Assembly: GCA_913043035.1 (NCBI GenBank)
Contig: CAJWMM010000028.1
Span: forward strand, 1-7,543
Source: an uncultured Gammaproteobacteria bacterium
GTDB lineage: Bacteria; Pseudomonadota; Gammaproteobacteria; GCA-002705445; GCA-002716945
Direction of reading: 5' to 3'
DNA: 7,543 bases
Shown here: positions 1 to 6,941 of the stretch, in pieces
How positions within the stretch are numbered: position 1 is the stretch's first letter
How the letters are laid out: every line of letters starts with the position of its first letter
Made by a program: the position numbers and the translations under genes
Notes under the pieces: model-generated
What the model was told of the DNA's origin: nothing
Seen by the model: the letters and a program-made list of their open reading frames with translations, nothing else
The model's database searches: none

Positions 1-1
1 T

Positions 2-205
2 ACAAGATTCAAAGGACTTGGCGAAATGAACCCGTCGCAACTTCGTGAGACTACTTTATCAAAAAAATCTAGAAGGCTGTTAGCGCTCACTCTTTCAAAC
101 AAATCCAAAGATCACGAAACAATGGATATGTTATTAAATAAGAAAAAATCACCAGAACGTAAAACTTGGCTTGAAAAGAAAGGAAATTTAGCTCAATTTG
201 AATAA
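2..205 (+). CDS. parE: DNA topoisomerase IV subunit B, C-terminal fragment (5' end outside window)
   Basis: The window opens inside this gene, and only the last 67 codons are visible, ending at TAA 203-205. ParE is the ATPase/TOPRIM subunit of topoisomerase IV, which unlinks daughter chromosomes together with ParC. The visible protein begins [18 protein letters not shown], the conserved GLGEMxxxQLxxTT block of the TOPRIM-proximal region of type IIA topoisomerase B subunits. It ends with [20 protein letters not shown], matching the ParE tail (a run like MDMLLAKKRxxDRxxWL) rather than the longer insert-bearing end of many GyrB proteins. parC follows directly and overlaps by 8 bp, which supports ParE over GyrB. 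The start and the ATPase domain lie upstream of the window. Confidence 0.93.
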   Translation, partial: TRFKGLGEMNPSQLRETTLSKKSRRLLALTLSNKSKDHETMDMLLNKKKSPERKTWLEKKGNLAQFE

Positions 206-2465
206 AAAGAAAACAAAATTAGAAGATATAATTAAAGAAAAGGATGGCTATATTGAGAAGTCTTCACTTGGACATTTCTCAGAGCAGGCGTATTTGAATT
301 ATTCAATGTACGTGATACTGGACCGTGCTCTACCTAGTATTACAGATGGCCTCAAGCCAGTTCAAAGAAGGATAATATATGCGATGAATGAGCTCGGGCT
401 TAATAACAAAGCAAAATTTAAAAAATCAGCTAGAACTATAGGAGATGTTCTGGGTAAATATCATCCGCATGGTGATTCTGCATGTTATGAGGCAATGGTA
501 ATGCTTGCACAAGACTTCTCTTATAATTATCCATTTGTTGAAGGTCAGGGTAACTGGGGCACACAAGACGATCCAAAATCTTTTGCAGCCATGAGATACA
601 CGGAATCAAGATTGACAAAATACTCAGATCTTTTTTTAGATGGTATCGAAAAAAATACTGTTGAATGGTCAAATAATTTTGATGGAACATTAGTAGAACC
701 TAAACAATTACCTGCAAGTATCCCTAATATAGTTATTAACGGGAGCTCTGGTATTGCGGTAGGAATGTCAACGGACATACCATCACATAATCTTACTGAA
801 ATTATTGACTCAACTATGTTGCTAATCGATAAACCAAAATCGAATATAAGTGAAATTCTGAGAATCATAAAAGGACCAGATTTTTCGACAGGAGGGGAAA
901 TAATTTCATCAGAGTCAGATATTATTGGTATATACGAGAAAGGTCACGGAAATATAAAATTAAGAGCAACATATTCTACAAATGGTAAAAATATCATTAT
1001 TGAATCTCTGCCTTATCAATCTCACACAACTAAAATTATTGAGCAAATCCAAGATCAAATTAGTAATAAAAAATTATCATTCATTGAGAATATCTTTGAT
1101 GACTCAGATCAAGACAATCCTGTTAGAATTATAATAAAAATTAGAGGACGGTCACATAACACAAATGAGATTATGTCACACTTATTTTATTCTACAGATT
1201 TAGAGAAAAACATTAGGGTTAATATGAACATAATTGGTCTCGATAATAAACCCTGTGTAAAAAATATACATCAAATTTTATCTGAATGGATAAACTTTAG
1301 ATTAAATTCATTAAAGAAAATGCTTCAATGGGAACTTGATAAGTTACAGGAGAGAATACATATATTGCAAGCTTATGTTGTGGTATTTAAGCATTTAGAT
1401 AAAGTTATTCATTTAATAAGAACTGTCGACAACCCTAAGAGAAAGATTATGTCTTTATGCAAGCTTACTGAAAAACAATATGAAGCTATTATAAACATGA
1501 GAATAAGAAGTCTTGCAAAACTCCAAGAAAAAAATATTAAACAGGAACTAAAAGATCTTCAAGATAAAGAAAAAAATTTGCTACAAATTCTAAAATCTCC
1601 AGCAAGATTAAAGACTTATCTTAAGAAGGATTTAAAAAATATAAAAGAGGAGTTTGGTAAATCAAGATTAACTAAAATTAACGATAAAGATATAATATCC
1701 TCTAATGAGATCAAGGTTAATATTGCTGTAAGTGATATAACATCTATCCTATCATCTAATGGTTGGATTAAATTTCATAGAGGGCATGAAGTCAATCTAG
1801 AAAATATAAAATTTAAAACTGGCGACTCTTACTATGGTCATATCAAAATAAAATCAAACGATACATTAGTTTTTTTTGATCATAATGGTTTTATTTATAA
1901 TATGTCTTCTGAAAATCACCAAATTAGTAGAGGTGATGGCGAGCCACTGAGTAAATTCTTTAATCTTCAAGATGGAACGAATATGGTTGGCATGTTTAAT
2001 CACTCTAGCAAAGAGAGTATTTTGCTTTGCTCTGATAAAGGTTATGGGTTTATTACCGTTCCTGATGAGCTAAGTGTTAAAAGCAAAAAAGGTAAAAAAA
2101 TTATGAATGTTGGTAAATCTCAAACTATTTACCCTGTAGTGACAGATGTTGAAAGTGACTTGTATTATCTTGTTATCACAAGCGCTGGGTATATGCTCAT
2201 TGAGAAAATTAATCAAATACCAATAATGTCAAAAGGAAAAGGAATCAAGCTGATCAATATTCCAAAAGCATCAGATGAAACCATAATATATTTAGGTGTT
2301 TTAAATCCGGGTCAAGAATTAGAATTTAATTACACAGGTAAGCGTTCACGTCAGATGACTTTCAATGACTTAGAGAGATTTATTATGACGAGAACTAGGA
2401 GGGGAAAGAAAATAGATAAAAAGTTTTTACTTGAAAAAGTCAAAACAACCTATAATATTAAATAG
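198..2465 (+). CDS. parC: DNA topoisomerase IV subunit A
   Basis: This is the DNA breakage-reunion subunit of topoisomerase IV, working as ParC2ParE2 to decatenate chromosomes. The protein has 755 residues, close to E. coli ParC (about 752). The N-terminal winged-helix domain holds [10 protein letters not shown] (residues 89-98) and the catalytic tyrosine Y134 in AAMRYTESR, with R133 before it. The quinolone-resistance positions equivalent to E. coli S80 and E84 are S94 and E98, both in the susceptible-type state. A long coiled-coil/tower region (about 360-500) precedes the beta-propeller C-terminal domain. That domain carries a ParC-like [11 protein letters not shown] segment and no GyrA box (QRRGGKG), so it is ParC and not GyrA. 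The start is TTG at 198, overlapping the parE stop; an AGGAAA lies upstream at 181-186, with rather long spacing. The next in-frame Met is residue 37, inside the conserved NYSMYV motif, which is too late. The N-terminus is about 14 residues longer than in E. coli. Confidence 0.96.
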   Translation: MNKKKTKLEDIIKEKDGYIEKSSLGHFSEQAYLNYSMYVILDRALPSITDGLKPVQRRIIYAMNELGLNNKAKFKKSARTIGDVLGKYHPHGDSACYEAMVMLAQDFSYNYPFVEGQGNWGTQDDPKSFAAMRYTESRLTKYSDLFLDGIEKNTVEWSNNFDGTLVEPKQLPASIPNIVINGSSGIAVGMSTDIPSHNLTEIIDSTMLLIDKPKSNISEILRIIKGPDFSTGGEIISSESDIIGIYEKGHGNIKLRATYSTNGKNIIIESLPYQSHTTKIIEQIQDQISNKKLSFIENIFDDSDQDNPVRIIIKIRGRSHNTNEIMSHLFYSTDLEKNIRVNMNIIGLDNKPCVKNIHQILSEWINFRLNSLKKMLQWELDKLQERIHILQAYVVVFKHLDKVIHLIRTVDNPKRKIMSLCKLTEKQYEAIINMRIRSLAKLQEKNIKQELKDLQDKEKNLLQILKSPARLKTYLKKDLKNIKEEFGKSRLTKINDKDIISSNEIKVNIAVSDITSILSSNGWIKFHRGHEVNLENIKFKTGDSYYGHIKIKSNDTLVFFDHNGFIYNMSSENHQISRGDGEPLSKFFNLQDGTNMVGMFNHSSKESILLCSDKGYGFITVPDELSVKSKKGKKIMNVGKSQTIYPVVTDVESDLYYLVITSAGYMLIEKINQIPIMSKGKGIKLINIPKASDETIIYLGVLNPGQELEFNYTGKRSRQMTFNDLERFIMTRTRRGKKIDKKFLLEKVKTTYNIK

Positions 2466-2473
2466 GAGAGATT

Positions 2474-3388
2474 ATGAAGCGAATTTTTTTCTTTATCATT
2501 ACAAACATAGCCATATTATTGGTTTTAAGCATTTTCTTACATTTAATAGGATTTACTGGAATTCTACAACGCAATGGTGTTGATTTAGATTATGACTCAC
2601 TCATGCTATTTTCCCTTGTATTTGGTATGGGCGGATCATTTATCTCACTTTACATGTCTAAATGGATGGCAAAATCCATGGCAGGTGTACAGGTTATTAA
2701 AAAACCGTCAAACGAATTTGAAAAATGGTATGTTGAGGTTGTAAACAAACAAGCAAAGCAACTTGGACTTAAAAATCCTGAAATAGGAATTTTTAATTCA
2801 CCTCAACCTAATGCATTTGCAACTGGTTCATCAAGAAATAACTCACTTGTTGCCTTGAGCACTGGCTTAATATCAAGTATGAAGAGAGACGAGGTTGAGG
2901 CCGTTATCGGTCACGAGATGAGTCATGTAGCAAACGGCGATATGGTAACATTGTCACTTATACAAGGTATCATCAATGCATTCGTGATTTTTTTCTCTAG
3001 AGTAATTGGACACTTTGTAGATAGAGTCATTTTAAAAAATGACCGTGGATATGGTATAGGGTATTTCTTCACTGTTATTTTCGCGCAAGTTATCTTAGGA
3101 ATTCTTGCATCTACAATAGTTTGTTGGTTTTCTAGAAGACGTGAATTTAGAGCAGACTATGGTGGTGCACAGTTGACATCAAAAGAGAGCATGATCAACT
3201 CGTTAAAAGTTTTACAGAAAATGTCTGCTGCAAAACTTCCGGACCAAATGCTTGCTTTTGGCATATCAAACCGAGGTAGCGAGAGCACAATTAGAAAGTT
3301 ATTTTCAACACATCCTCCGATCTCAGATAGAATTACAGCTCTTGAGCAAGCGAATATATCAGAGTATACAAAACAACAGACAAATTAA
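2474..3388 (+). CDS. htpX: Inner-membrane zinc metalloprotease HtpX
   Basis: HtpX is an M48-family endopeptidase of the cytoplasmic membrane that cleaves misfolded membrane proteins and overlaps functionally with FtsH. The protein has 304 residues (E. coli about 293). Two N-terminal transmembrane helices (about 4-26 and 42-62) are followed by the cytosolic protease domain with the zinc motif HEMSH at 147-151 (ligands H147 and H151, catalytic E148). Two further hydrophobic segments lie at about 160-180 and 196-219. The third zinc ligand is E224 in the conserved FSRRREFRAD stretch, and the family end motif FSTHPP is at 277-282. All catalytic residues are present, so the enzyme should be active. 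The start ATG has a strong SD, AGGAGAG (2464-2470), which overlaps the parC stop codon and suggests coupled translation. The stop TAA shares its last base with the efp ATG. Confidence 0.96.
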   Translation: MKRIFFFIITNIAILLVLSIFLHLIGFTGILQRNGVDLDYDSLMLFSLVFGMGGSFISLYMSKWMAKSMAGVQVIKKPSNEFEKWYVEVVNKQAKQLGLKNPEIGIFNSPQPNAFATGSSRNNSLVALSTGLISSMKRDEVEAVIGHEMSHVANGDMVTLSLIQGIINAFVIFFSRVIGHFVDRVILKNDRGYGIGYFFTVIFAQVILGILASTIVCWFSRRREFRADYGGAQLTSKESMINSLKVLQKMSAAKLPDQMLAFGISNRGSESTIRKLFSTHPPISDRITALEQANISEYTKQQTN

Positions 3389-3957
3389 TGTCTGATAACT
3401 CATACATCCTAAAAAATGGGAACAAAATCCTTATTGATAATCAACCATTTCAGATTATTGATAATGAGTTTGTGAATCCAGGAAAAGGCCAGGCATTTAC
3501 TAGAGTAAAAATTAGAAATCTACTTAATAACAAAGTCTTAGAGAAAACTATTAAAATTGGTGAGACTGTTGTAGAGGCTGATGTCTTTTCAACGAAGATG
3601 CAGTTTTTGTATAAAGAATCAAATAAATATGTTTTTATGAATCTGGAATCTTTTGAACAAATCCAAGTAGATACGTCTATTGTTTCTGAAAACGCAAGAT
3701 GGTTTATCGATGGTAATGACTGTGATGTAATTATGTGGAATAATCAAATCATTCAAGTTAATCCAGCAAAACATGTCAGTCTTAAAGTTATTTCAACTAT
3801 TGATGCAGTTAGGGGTGACACAGTGTCTTCGACATTAAAAGAAGCTGAACTTGAAAATGGTGAGAGTATAATGGTACCAATTTTCATAAAAGAGGGAGAG
3901 ATTGTAAGGATAGATACAGAGAATAGTGAATACGCCTCAAGGGAAAAAAATGAATAG
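3388..3957 (+). CDS. efp: Translation elongation factor P
   Basis: EF-P binds between the ribosomal P and E sites and promotes peptide bonds at polyproline stretches. The 189-residue protein matches the usual length (188 in E. coli) and has the three domains in order: a KOW-like N domain (about 1-65), a central OB domain (about 66-130) and a C-terminal OB domain (about 131-189). The loop FVNPGKGQAF (28-37) carries K33, equivalent to E. coli K34, the lysine that receives beta-lysine in gammaproteobacteria. The modification enzymes (EpmA, EpmB) are not in this window. The C-terminus has the EF-P signature block GDTVSSTLKEAELENG followed by VPIFIKEGE and IDTENSEYASR. The start overlaps the htpX stop as TAATG and has no SD of its own, so initiation probably depends on ribosomes finishing htpX. 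Confidence 0.96.
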   Translation: MSDNSYILKNGNKILIDNQPFQIIDNEFVNPGKGQAFTRVKIRNLLNNKVLEKTIKIGETVVEADVFSTKMQFLYKESNKYVFMNLESFEQIQVDTSIVSENARWFIDGNDCDVIMWNNQIIQVNPAKHVSLKVISTIDAVRGDTVSSTLKEAELENGESIMVPIFIKEGEIVRIDTENSEYASREKNE

Positions 3958-4333
3958 AATACAAAAAAATCGTCAGAGAGCACAACAAGATATTCAAGAC
4001 TTTAAAGTTAAAAAAAACGCTCGTATAATATCTGTTTTATTTTGGTTTGCCTCTAGTATGTATATTTATTCAAATGATGTAGGTTTTTCGGATGTATATT
4101 CCTGGAAGCCTTTTGTATTTTTTATATTAGGTCCAATATTTTCAGCGATTCTATTTGGTAATATTATTTTTTACGCACAAAAGTTGATAGAAAAAACTAC
4201 TATTAAGTTTCTTGAGGCATCAAGGCCACAAGTTATACCAGTAGTAGTTATTATAGTTTTCTTTTGTTTCTTAGTTGGAATATTTCTCTTAATATTTGAA
4301 TTTGCTAAAATATTGCAACATTTACTTCATTAA
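3950..4333 (+). CDS. Three-helix membrane protein of unknown function
   Basis: I do not recognise this 127-residue protein. The first 24 residues are strongly basic and polar ([14 protein letters not shown] onward). Three hydrophobic segments follow, at about 25-41, 54-76 and 96-119, with the last rich in Val, Ile and Phe. The positive-inside rule puts the N-terminus in the cytoplasm. I chose ATG 3950 because AAGGG (3939-3943) sits 6 bases upstream; a GTG at 3926 would extend the frame by eight codons but has no better site. The start overlaps the end of efp by 8 bp, so it is probably the last gene of the parE-parC-htpX-efp operon. Its 3' end overlaps the convergent photolyase gene. Placement beside HtpX hints at a membrane-related role, but that is only context. 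Being a real gene is well supported by length, SD and packing. Confidence 0.8.
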   Translation: MNRIQKNRQRAQQDIQDFKVKKNARIISVLFWFASSMYIYSNDVGFSDVYSWKPFVFFILGPIFSAILFGNIIFYAQKLIEKTTIKFLEASRPQVIPVVVIIVFFCFLVGIFLLIFEFAKILQHLLH

Positions 4334-5784
4334 AAATTATTTTTGTTACTAGCATGCTTCTTGATAATATCTTTTGATAATTCCTTAGCTATTTTGCTTT
4401 TCTTTATAGACCAAACTTTATCCCTAGCAAATTTTGTTGATAATGTGTTGTCCACAAGAGGACTTGGGTAAGTAATATTTTGTTTATAGCCTATACATTT
4501 CATCTCTATAGGTGACATAGCCCATGGCTGATGAATATATTTGCTAGGTATTTTCTTAAGCTCAGGAACCCACTTTCTAATAAAATCACCTTTAGGATCA
4601 TGATCACTTGACTGTTTGATGGGATTATAAATACGTATAGTATTGATTCCAGTTGTACCAGATTGCATTTGAACTTGTGAATAATGTATACCTGGTTCGT
4701 AATCTGTAAATAATCTAGCTAAGTACTTACTAGTAGTTTTCCAGTCGAGCCATAATTGATAAGATGCAAAAGATACTAGCATTGCTCTCATTCTAAAATT
4801 TATCCATCCCGTATTTTTTAAGTATCGCATAGATGCATCAATAAATGGAAAACCTGTCATGCCATTTTTCCAAGCTTCAAAGAATTTGTCATTAAAGTTA
4901 TTTTCGCGTAAACCATCATATGCTCTATTCAAATTTGATGTTTCTATCAAAGGCTCGTCATAATACTTTTGAATGAAATGACAGTGCCAAGCTAGTCTAC
5001 TCTTATATGAAATAAGTGATTTTTTATGGTAATCATCTGTAGTGGATACTTTCTTCAATGTCTCTTGGTATATTCGTTTTAAAGATATTGTTCCGAAGGC
5101 AATATGTGGACTTAATCTAGAGCAAGAGGTTTCCGCAGTAATAGGAGATGACATTTGAGCTCTATAAAAAACACCCCGATTATTTAAAAAACTAAGCATA
5201 TTGTCGTTTGCAACTTTAGAACCTCCTTTTTGTATAGAATTCACATAATTTTGATGAATTGAAATATCATTGAAATTAAATTTATAATCATAAATAAACT
5301 TACAACTTATGGAGTGATTATTTATGATTTTTTTCGACATAAATTTTTTCCAATCAGATGACCACGTCGATCTATTTCGGTTTTGTAGCTGAATACCAAA
5401 TTGATCAAATTTCTTCCAATCTATATTATTATGATCAAATAATAATTTACACTGATTATCTATATTTCTGATATAGGATTCTTTGAAAATATTATGGCTA
5501 TATACATTAGCAACATCATATTTACTAATTAAATTGCTGAATATTTTTAGGGTATCTCCATAATAAATGTTTAAATTAGCATTAAATTTATTTCTTAGGT
5601 TTAATTCCAGCTCGTTTATACAATCTTTGATAAACTGTAAATGAAAATTGCTTGTTGTTTCATTTTTTAAATATTTGCTATCTAGAATGTACAATAATAT
5701 GAGTGAATCTGATTTTAATGAATTATAAAAAGCCTCATTATCCTCTATACGTAAGTCATTTCTGAACCACATTATATTTACCAT
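4330..5784 (-). CDS. Photolyase/cryptochrome-family flavoprotein, divergent subfamily
   Basis: This 484-residue protein has the full photolyase architecture. An N-terminal Rossmann-like antenna domain (1 to about 130) begins [16 protein letters not shown], and the helical FAD domain spans about 200-475. Family blocks are [13 protein letters not shown] (222-234), the [18 protein letters not shown] run (305-322), TGWINFRMR (325-333) and RIYNP (384-388) before FIRKWVPEL. Such enzymes use blue light and FADH- to split UV dimers in DNA, or act as light sensors. Ungapped alignment with E. coli PhrB (offset 11) puts R263 at the dimer-contacting E274, N329-F330 at H340-N341, H367 at N378 and V371 at the FAD-proximal Trp W382. 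W348 keeps W359. It may therefore be a photolyase with altered electron transfer or a cryptochrome-like sensor. I avoid the symbol phrB for that reason. No SD is visible upstream of the ATG, and the start fits the family N-terminus. Confidence 0.93.
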   Translation of the reverse strand: MVNIMWFRNDLRIEDNEAFYNSLKSDSLILLYILDSKYLKNETTSNFHLQFIKDCINELELNLRNKFNANLNIYYGDTLKIFSNLISKYDVANVYSHNIFKESYIRNIDNQCKLLFDHNNIDWKKFDQFGIQLQNRNRSTWSSDWKKFMSKKIINNHSISCKFIYDYKFNFNDISIHQNYVNSIQKGGSKVANDNMLSFLNNRGVFYRAQMSSPITAETSCSRLSPHIAFGTISLKRIYQETLKKVSTTDDYHKKSLISYKSRLAWHCHFIQKYYDEPLIETSNLNRAYDGLRENNFNDKFFEAWKNGMTGFPFIDASMRYLKNTGWINFRMRAMLVSFASYQLWLDWKTTSKYLARLFTDYEPGIHYSQVQMQSGTTGINTIRIYNPIKQSSDHDPKGDFIRKWVPELKKIPSKYIHQPWAMSPIEMKCIGYKQNITYPSPLVDNTLSTKFARDKVWSIKKSKIAKELSKDIIKKHASNKNNF

Positions 5785-5837
5785 GAATATATGTTTACAT
5801 TAGAATTTAAAAATATCTAGCTTATTAAATGTGTGGT

Positions 5838-5864
5838 TTGACAATATTATGATTATGTTAAAAT
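5838..5864 (+). promoter_or_regulatory. Sigma70-like promoter for the 55-aa membrane protein
   Basis: A perfect -35 TTGACA (5838-5843) is followed by a -10 candidate TAAAAT (5859-5864) after 15 bp. An alternative -10, AATAAT (5862-5867), gives an 18-bp spacer. Transcription would begin at about 5871-5874, at or just past the ATG at 5871, which suggests a leaderless message. The site is read by eye and untested. Confidence 0.55.
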
Positions 5865-5870
5865 AATTTT

Positions 5871-6038
5871 ATGACACTGGGTTGTGCAAATTCGTTGTTA
5901 ATATTGAATGCAATAATAATTTCTTTTGGTGCTTATCAATTCTATTTCAAAAATCTAGATATAGGTTGGTTAGCATTAATCTTATTCCTTGCCATAGGTT
6001 CCAGTGGCGAAATTATGCTAACTGGAAAGTGCTCATAA
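5871..6038 (+). CDS. Small hydrophobic membrane protein (55 aa), unknown function
   Basis: The frame encodes 55 residues from ATG 5871 to TAA 6036-6038. It starts MTLGCANSLLILNAIIISFG, with one hydrophobic segment at about 5-24, a short polar turn (YFKNLDIG) and a second hydrophobic segment at about 33-43. It ends EIMLTGKCS with a near-terminal cysteine. The layout (helix, turn, helix, Gly/Cys-containing tail) loosely recalls DUF2892-type small inner-membrane proteins, but the similarity is too weak to name. A good promoter ends about 6 bp before the ATG and no SD is present, so the gene may be read as a leaderless mRNA. It is divergent from the photolyase gene and sits 49 bp before the zinc-ribbon gene. 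The main doubt is its small size. Confidence 0.5.
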   Translation: MTLGCANSLLILNAIIISFGAYQFYFKNLDIGWLALILFLAIGSSGEIMLTGKCS

Positions 6039-6087
6039 TAAATATTTAAATCTATATAACTCAATAATGAGTAGCTGATTATAAACA

Positions 6088-6255
6088 ATGACAACAAAGA
6101 AATGTTATATCTGTGGTGATTTTGAGTCTAAATTATTTAGATGTAAGTTTGATAGTTTTGAATGGGTTTTCCTTTGCCAATCATGCTTATCTAAAGTAAA
6201 AAAAAGTCACAAAGAAAGCTACAGGTATGGTGGTACGTGGAAAATAAAAAAATAG
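6088..6255 (+). CDS. Small zinc-ribbon protein (55 aa)
   Basis: The 55-residue frame carries two CxxC knuckles: CYIC (C6, C9) and CQSC (C30, C33), separated by 20 residues, as in a zinc ribbon. An extra cysteine is C19. The tail is basic and ends SHKESYRYGGTWKIKK; the YGGTWK ending with paired knuckles looks like a conserved small-protein pattern rather than chance coding. A zinc ribbon with a basic tail would suit nucleic-acid or ribosome binding, but no function can be assigned from sequence alone. There is no SD before ATG 6088. A TATATAAC stretch (6053-6060) could be a weak -10, or the gene could be read through from the 55-aa membrane protein upstream. The four spaced cysteines make it likely to be real. 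Confidence 0.72.
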   Translation: MTTKKCYICGDFESKLFRCKFDSFEWVFLCQSCLSKVKKSHKESYRYGGTWKIKK

Positions 6256-6352
6256 CTCTGTTCACGACCAGATATTAACCAAACATTTTTTTTATTGATG
6301 TGATGTGAGTGGTGCGAATAAATTATTTATTATTTAAAAATCTTAAAAGAAC

Positions 6353-6547
6353 TTAGATAACTTTAACTTTAATTGCTTTTGGGCCACGTGGGCCATCTTC
6401 AGTTTCAAATTCAACTTTATCATTTTCATTAATTGTACCATCAACTAGATCAGTCTGATGTACAAAAATATCTTTATCACCCTCATCAGGTTTAATAAAG
6501 CCAAATGCTTTTGTTGAATCGAACCACTTTACTGTGCCTGTTTTCAA
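6353..6547 (-). CDS. Cold-shock-domain RNA chaperone (CspA family)
   Basis: This 64-residue protein is one cold-shock domain, a five-stranded OB fold that binds single-stranded RNA or DNA and melts RNA structure. It starts MKTGTVKWFDSTKAFGFIKP. The RNP1 region is KAFGFI (13-18), with Ala where most Csp proteins have Gly, and RNP2 is DIFVHQ (26-31). The end, GPRGPKAIKVKVI, is the usual GPxGPxAxxV close of the family. Length is near the 65-70 residues typical of bacterial Csp. Initiation is at TTG (complement of 6545-6547): a strong SD TAGGAGA (complement of 6554-6560) lies at good spacing, and no in-frame ATG is nearby. A promoter just upstream implies a leader of about 20 nt. Which Csp paralogue this is, and whether it is cold-induced, cannot be told. 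Confidence 0.95.
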   Translation of the reverse strand: MKTGTVKWFDSTKAFGFIKPDEGDKDIFVHQTDLVDGTINENDKVEFETEDGPRGPKAIKVKVI

Positions 6548-6553
6548 ATTATT

Positions 6554-6560
6554 TCTCCTA
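6554..6560 (-). promoter_or_regulatory. Shine-Dalgarno site fixing the TTG start of the cold-shock gene
   Basis: On the minus strand this reads TAGGAGA, with 6 bases between it and the TTG at 6547. It is among the strongest ribosome-binding sites in the window and is the main reason to accept a non-ATG start for the cold-shock gene. Confidence 0.8.
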
Positions 6561-6573
6561 ACTTAATGTGGAT

Positions 6574-6602
6574 AGTATACACATGTCACAGCTAATTACC
6601 AA
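6574..6602 (-). promoter_or_regulatory. Sigma70-like promoter of the cold-shock gene
   Basis: On the minus strand the -35 is TTGGTA (complement of 6597-6602) and the -10 is TATACT (complement of 6574-6579), with a 17-bp spacer. The predicted start near 6567 gives a leader of about 20 nt that includes the SD. The hexamers match consensus at 4/6 and 5/6. A longer transcript from further upstream cannot be excluded. Confidence 0.6.
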
Positions 6603-6701
6603 TGCTATTAGCAAAGTTTAGAATTAATCAGTATTTTGCTTTTTTTTTGTGCAGATTTCCTTATGTAGTAGAGTAGAAATAGATAAATATAATACCTTTA
6701 C

Positions 6702-6872
6702 CTACCTAAAAACAACTGTGAGTATAATTCCCACAAACATTACAAGTGATAAAGAGAACAAAACTGGTAAATTTTTCATGGGACCTAGTCTCCAGAAGTC
6801 TTTTTCTCTATATTTGGTGAATTTTCCATTTATATATGCAATTCTCCATGAATATTTTTTTTTGTTTTTCAT
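6702..6872 (-). CDS. Small single-helix membrane protein (56 aa), unknown function
   Basis: The minus-strand frame encodes 56 residues from ATG (complement of 6870-6872) to TAG (complement of 6702-6704). It begins MKNKKKYSWRIAYINGKF, a basic and aromatic cytosolic part rich in Lys, Arg, Tyr and Trp (residues 1-34). One hydrophobic helix (about 35-54) and a terminal Arg follow, so the predicted topology has the N-terminus inside. I do not recognise the family. A near-consensus promoter (TTCACA, 17 bp, TATAAT) ends 6 bp before the ATG, and there is no SD, so a leaderless mRNA is likely. An overlapping plus-strand frame (6649-6885, GTG start) has neither promoter nor SD and reads as the shadow. 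The cold-shock gene lies 154 bp downstream on the same strand with its own promoter. Confidence 0.6.
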   Translation of the reverse strand: MKNKKKYSWRIAYINGKFTKYREKDFWRLGPMKNLPVLFSLSLVMFVGIILTVVFR

Positions 6873-6878
6873 TATGTT

Positions 6879-6907
6879 ATTATAATTAAACTCTAATTAT
6901 TTGTGAA
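6879..6907 (-). promoter_or_regulatory. Near-consensus sigma70 promoter of the 56-aa membrane protein
   Basis: On the minus strand the -35 is TTCACA (complement of 6902-6907), with 5/6 consensus bases. The -10 is TATAAT (complement of 6879-6884), a perfect match, and the spacer is exactly 17 bp. The expected start is at 6871-6873, coinciding with the A of the ATG at 6872. Confidence 0.7.
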
Positions 6908-6923
6908 GTATAATAATTAAGTT

Positions 6924-6940
6924 ATGCTATAGTATAATAT
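6924..6940 (+). promoter_or_regulatory. Possible Zur-type operator overlapping a -10 element
   Basis: The 17 bases ATGCTATAGTATAATAT agree at 14 positions with the gammaproteobacterial Zur box ATGTTATAATATAACAT, as I recall it from memory. With three more bases the stretch also forms an imperfect dyad, ATGnTAT...ATAnCAT (6924-6943). It contains a perfect -10 TATAAT (6933-6938), so a bound repressor would block RNA polymerase. It lies directly before the His/Cys-rich gene and the TonB receptor, where zinc control would make sense. A second TATAAT at 6909-6914 could be the working -10, giving a leader of about 20 nt. AT-rich DNA makes chance matches easier. Confidence 0.4.
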
Positions 6941-6941
6941 C

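Noticed and set aside
436..868. Two minus-strand frames inside parC
   Set aside because: They are antisense shadows of highly conserved topoisomerase sequence, with no family features.
3926..3949. GTG start extending the three-helix membrane protein by eight codons
   Set aside because: The ATG at 3950 has AAGGG at 6 bases; the GTG deepens the overlap with efp and has no better site.
3753..3983. Minus-strand frame of 76 codons
   Set aside because: It is a shadow of the efp 3' half, which encodes clear EF-P C-terminal motifs.
5814..5844. Divergent photolyase promoter using TTGTCA, the complement of 5839-5844
   Set aside because: No acceptable -10 is found at 16-19 bp spacing on the minus strand.
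6259..6293. Eight-T run after the zinc-ribbon gene as a rho-independent terminator
   Set aside because: Only a 4-bp TGTT/AACA pairing precedes it, so no stable hairpin is supported.
6610..6648. Possible terminator: AGCAAA/TTTGCT stem followed by nine T
   Set aside because: The stem has only 6 AT-rich pairs around a 19-base loop, and no plus-strand gene ends close by.
6649..6885. Plus-strand frame of 78 codons starting at GTG
   Set aside because: It has no SD or promoter, and its composition is unconvincing. The minus strand holds a 56-aa frame with ATG, a well-placed promoter and a sensible basic-then-helix layout.
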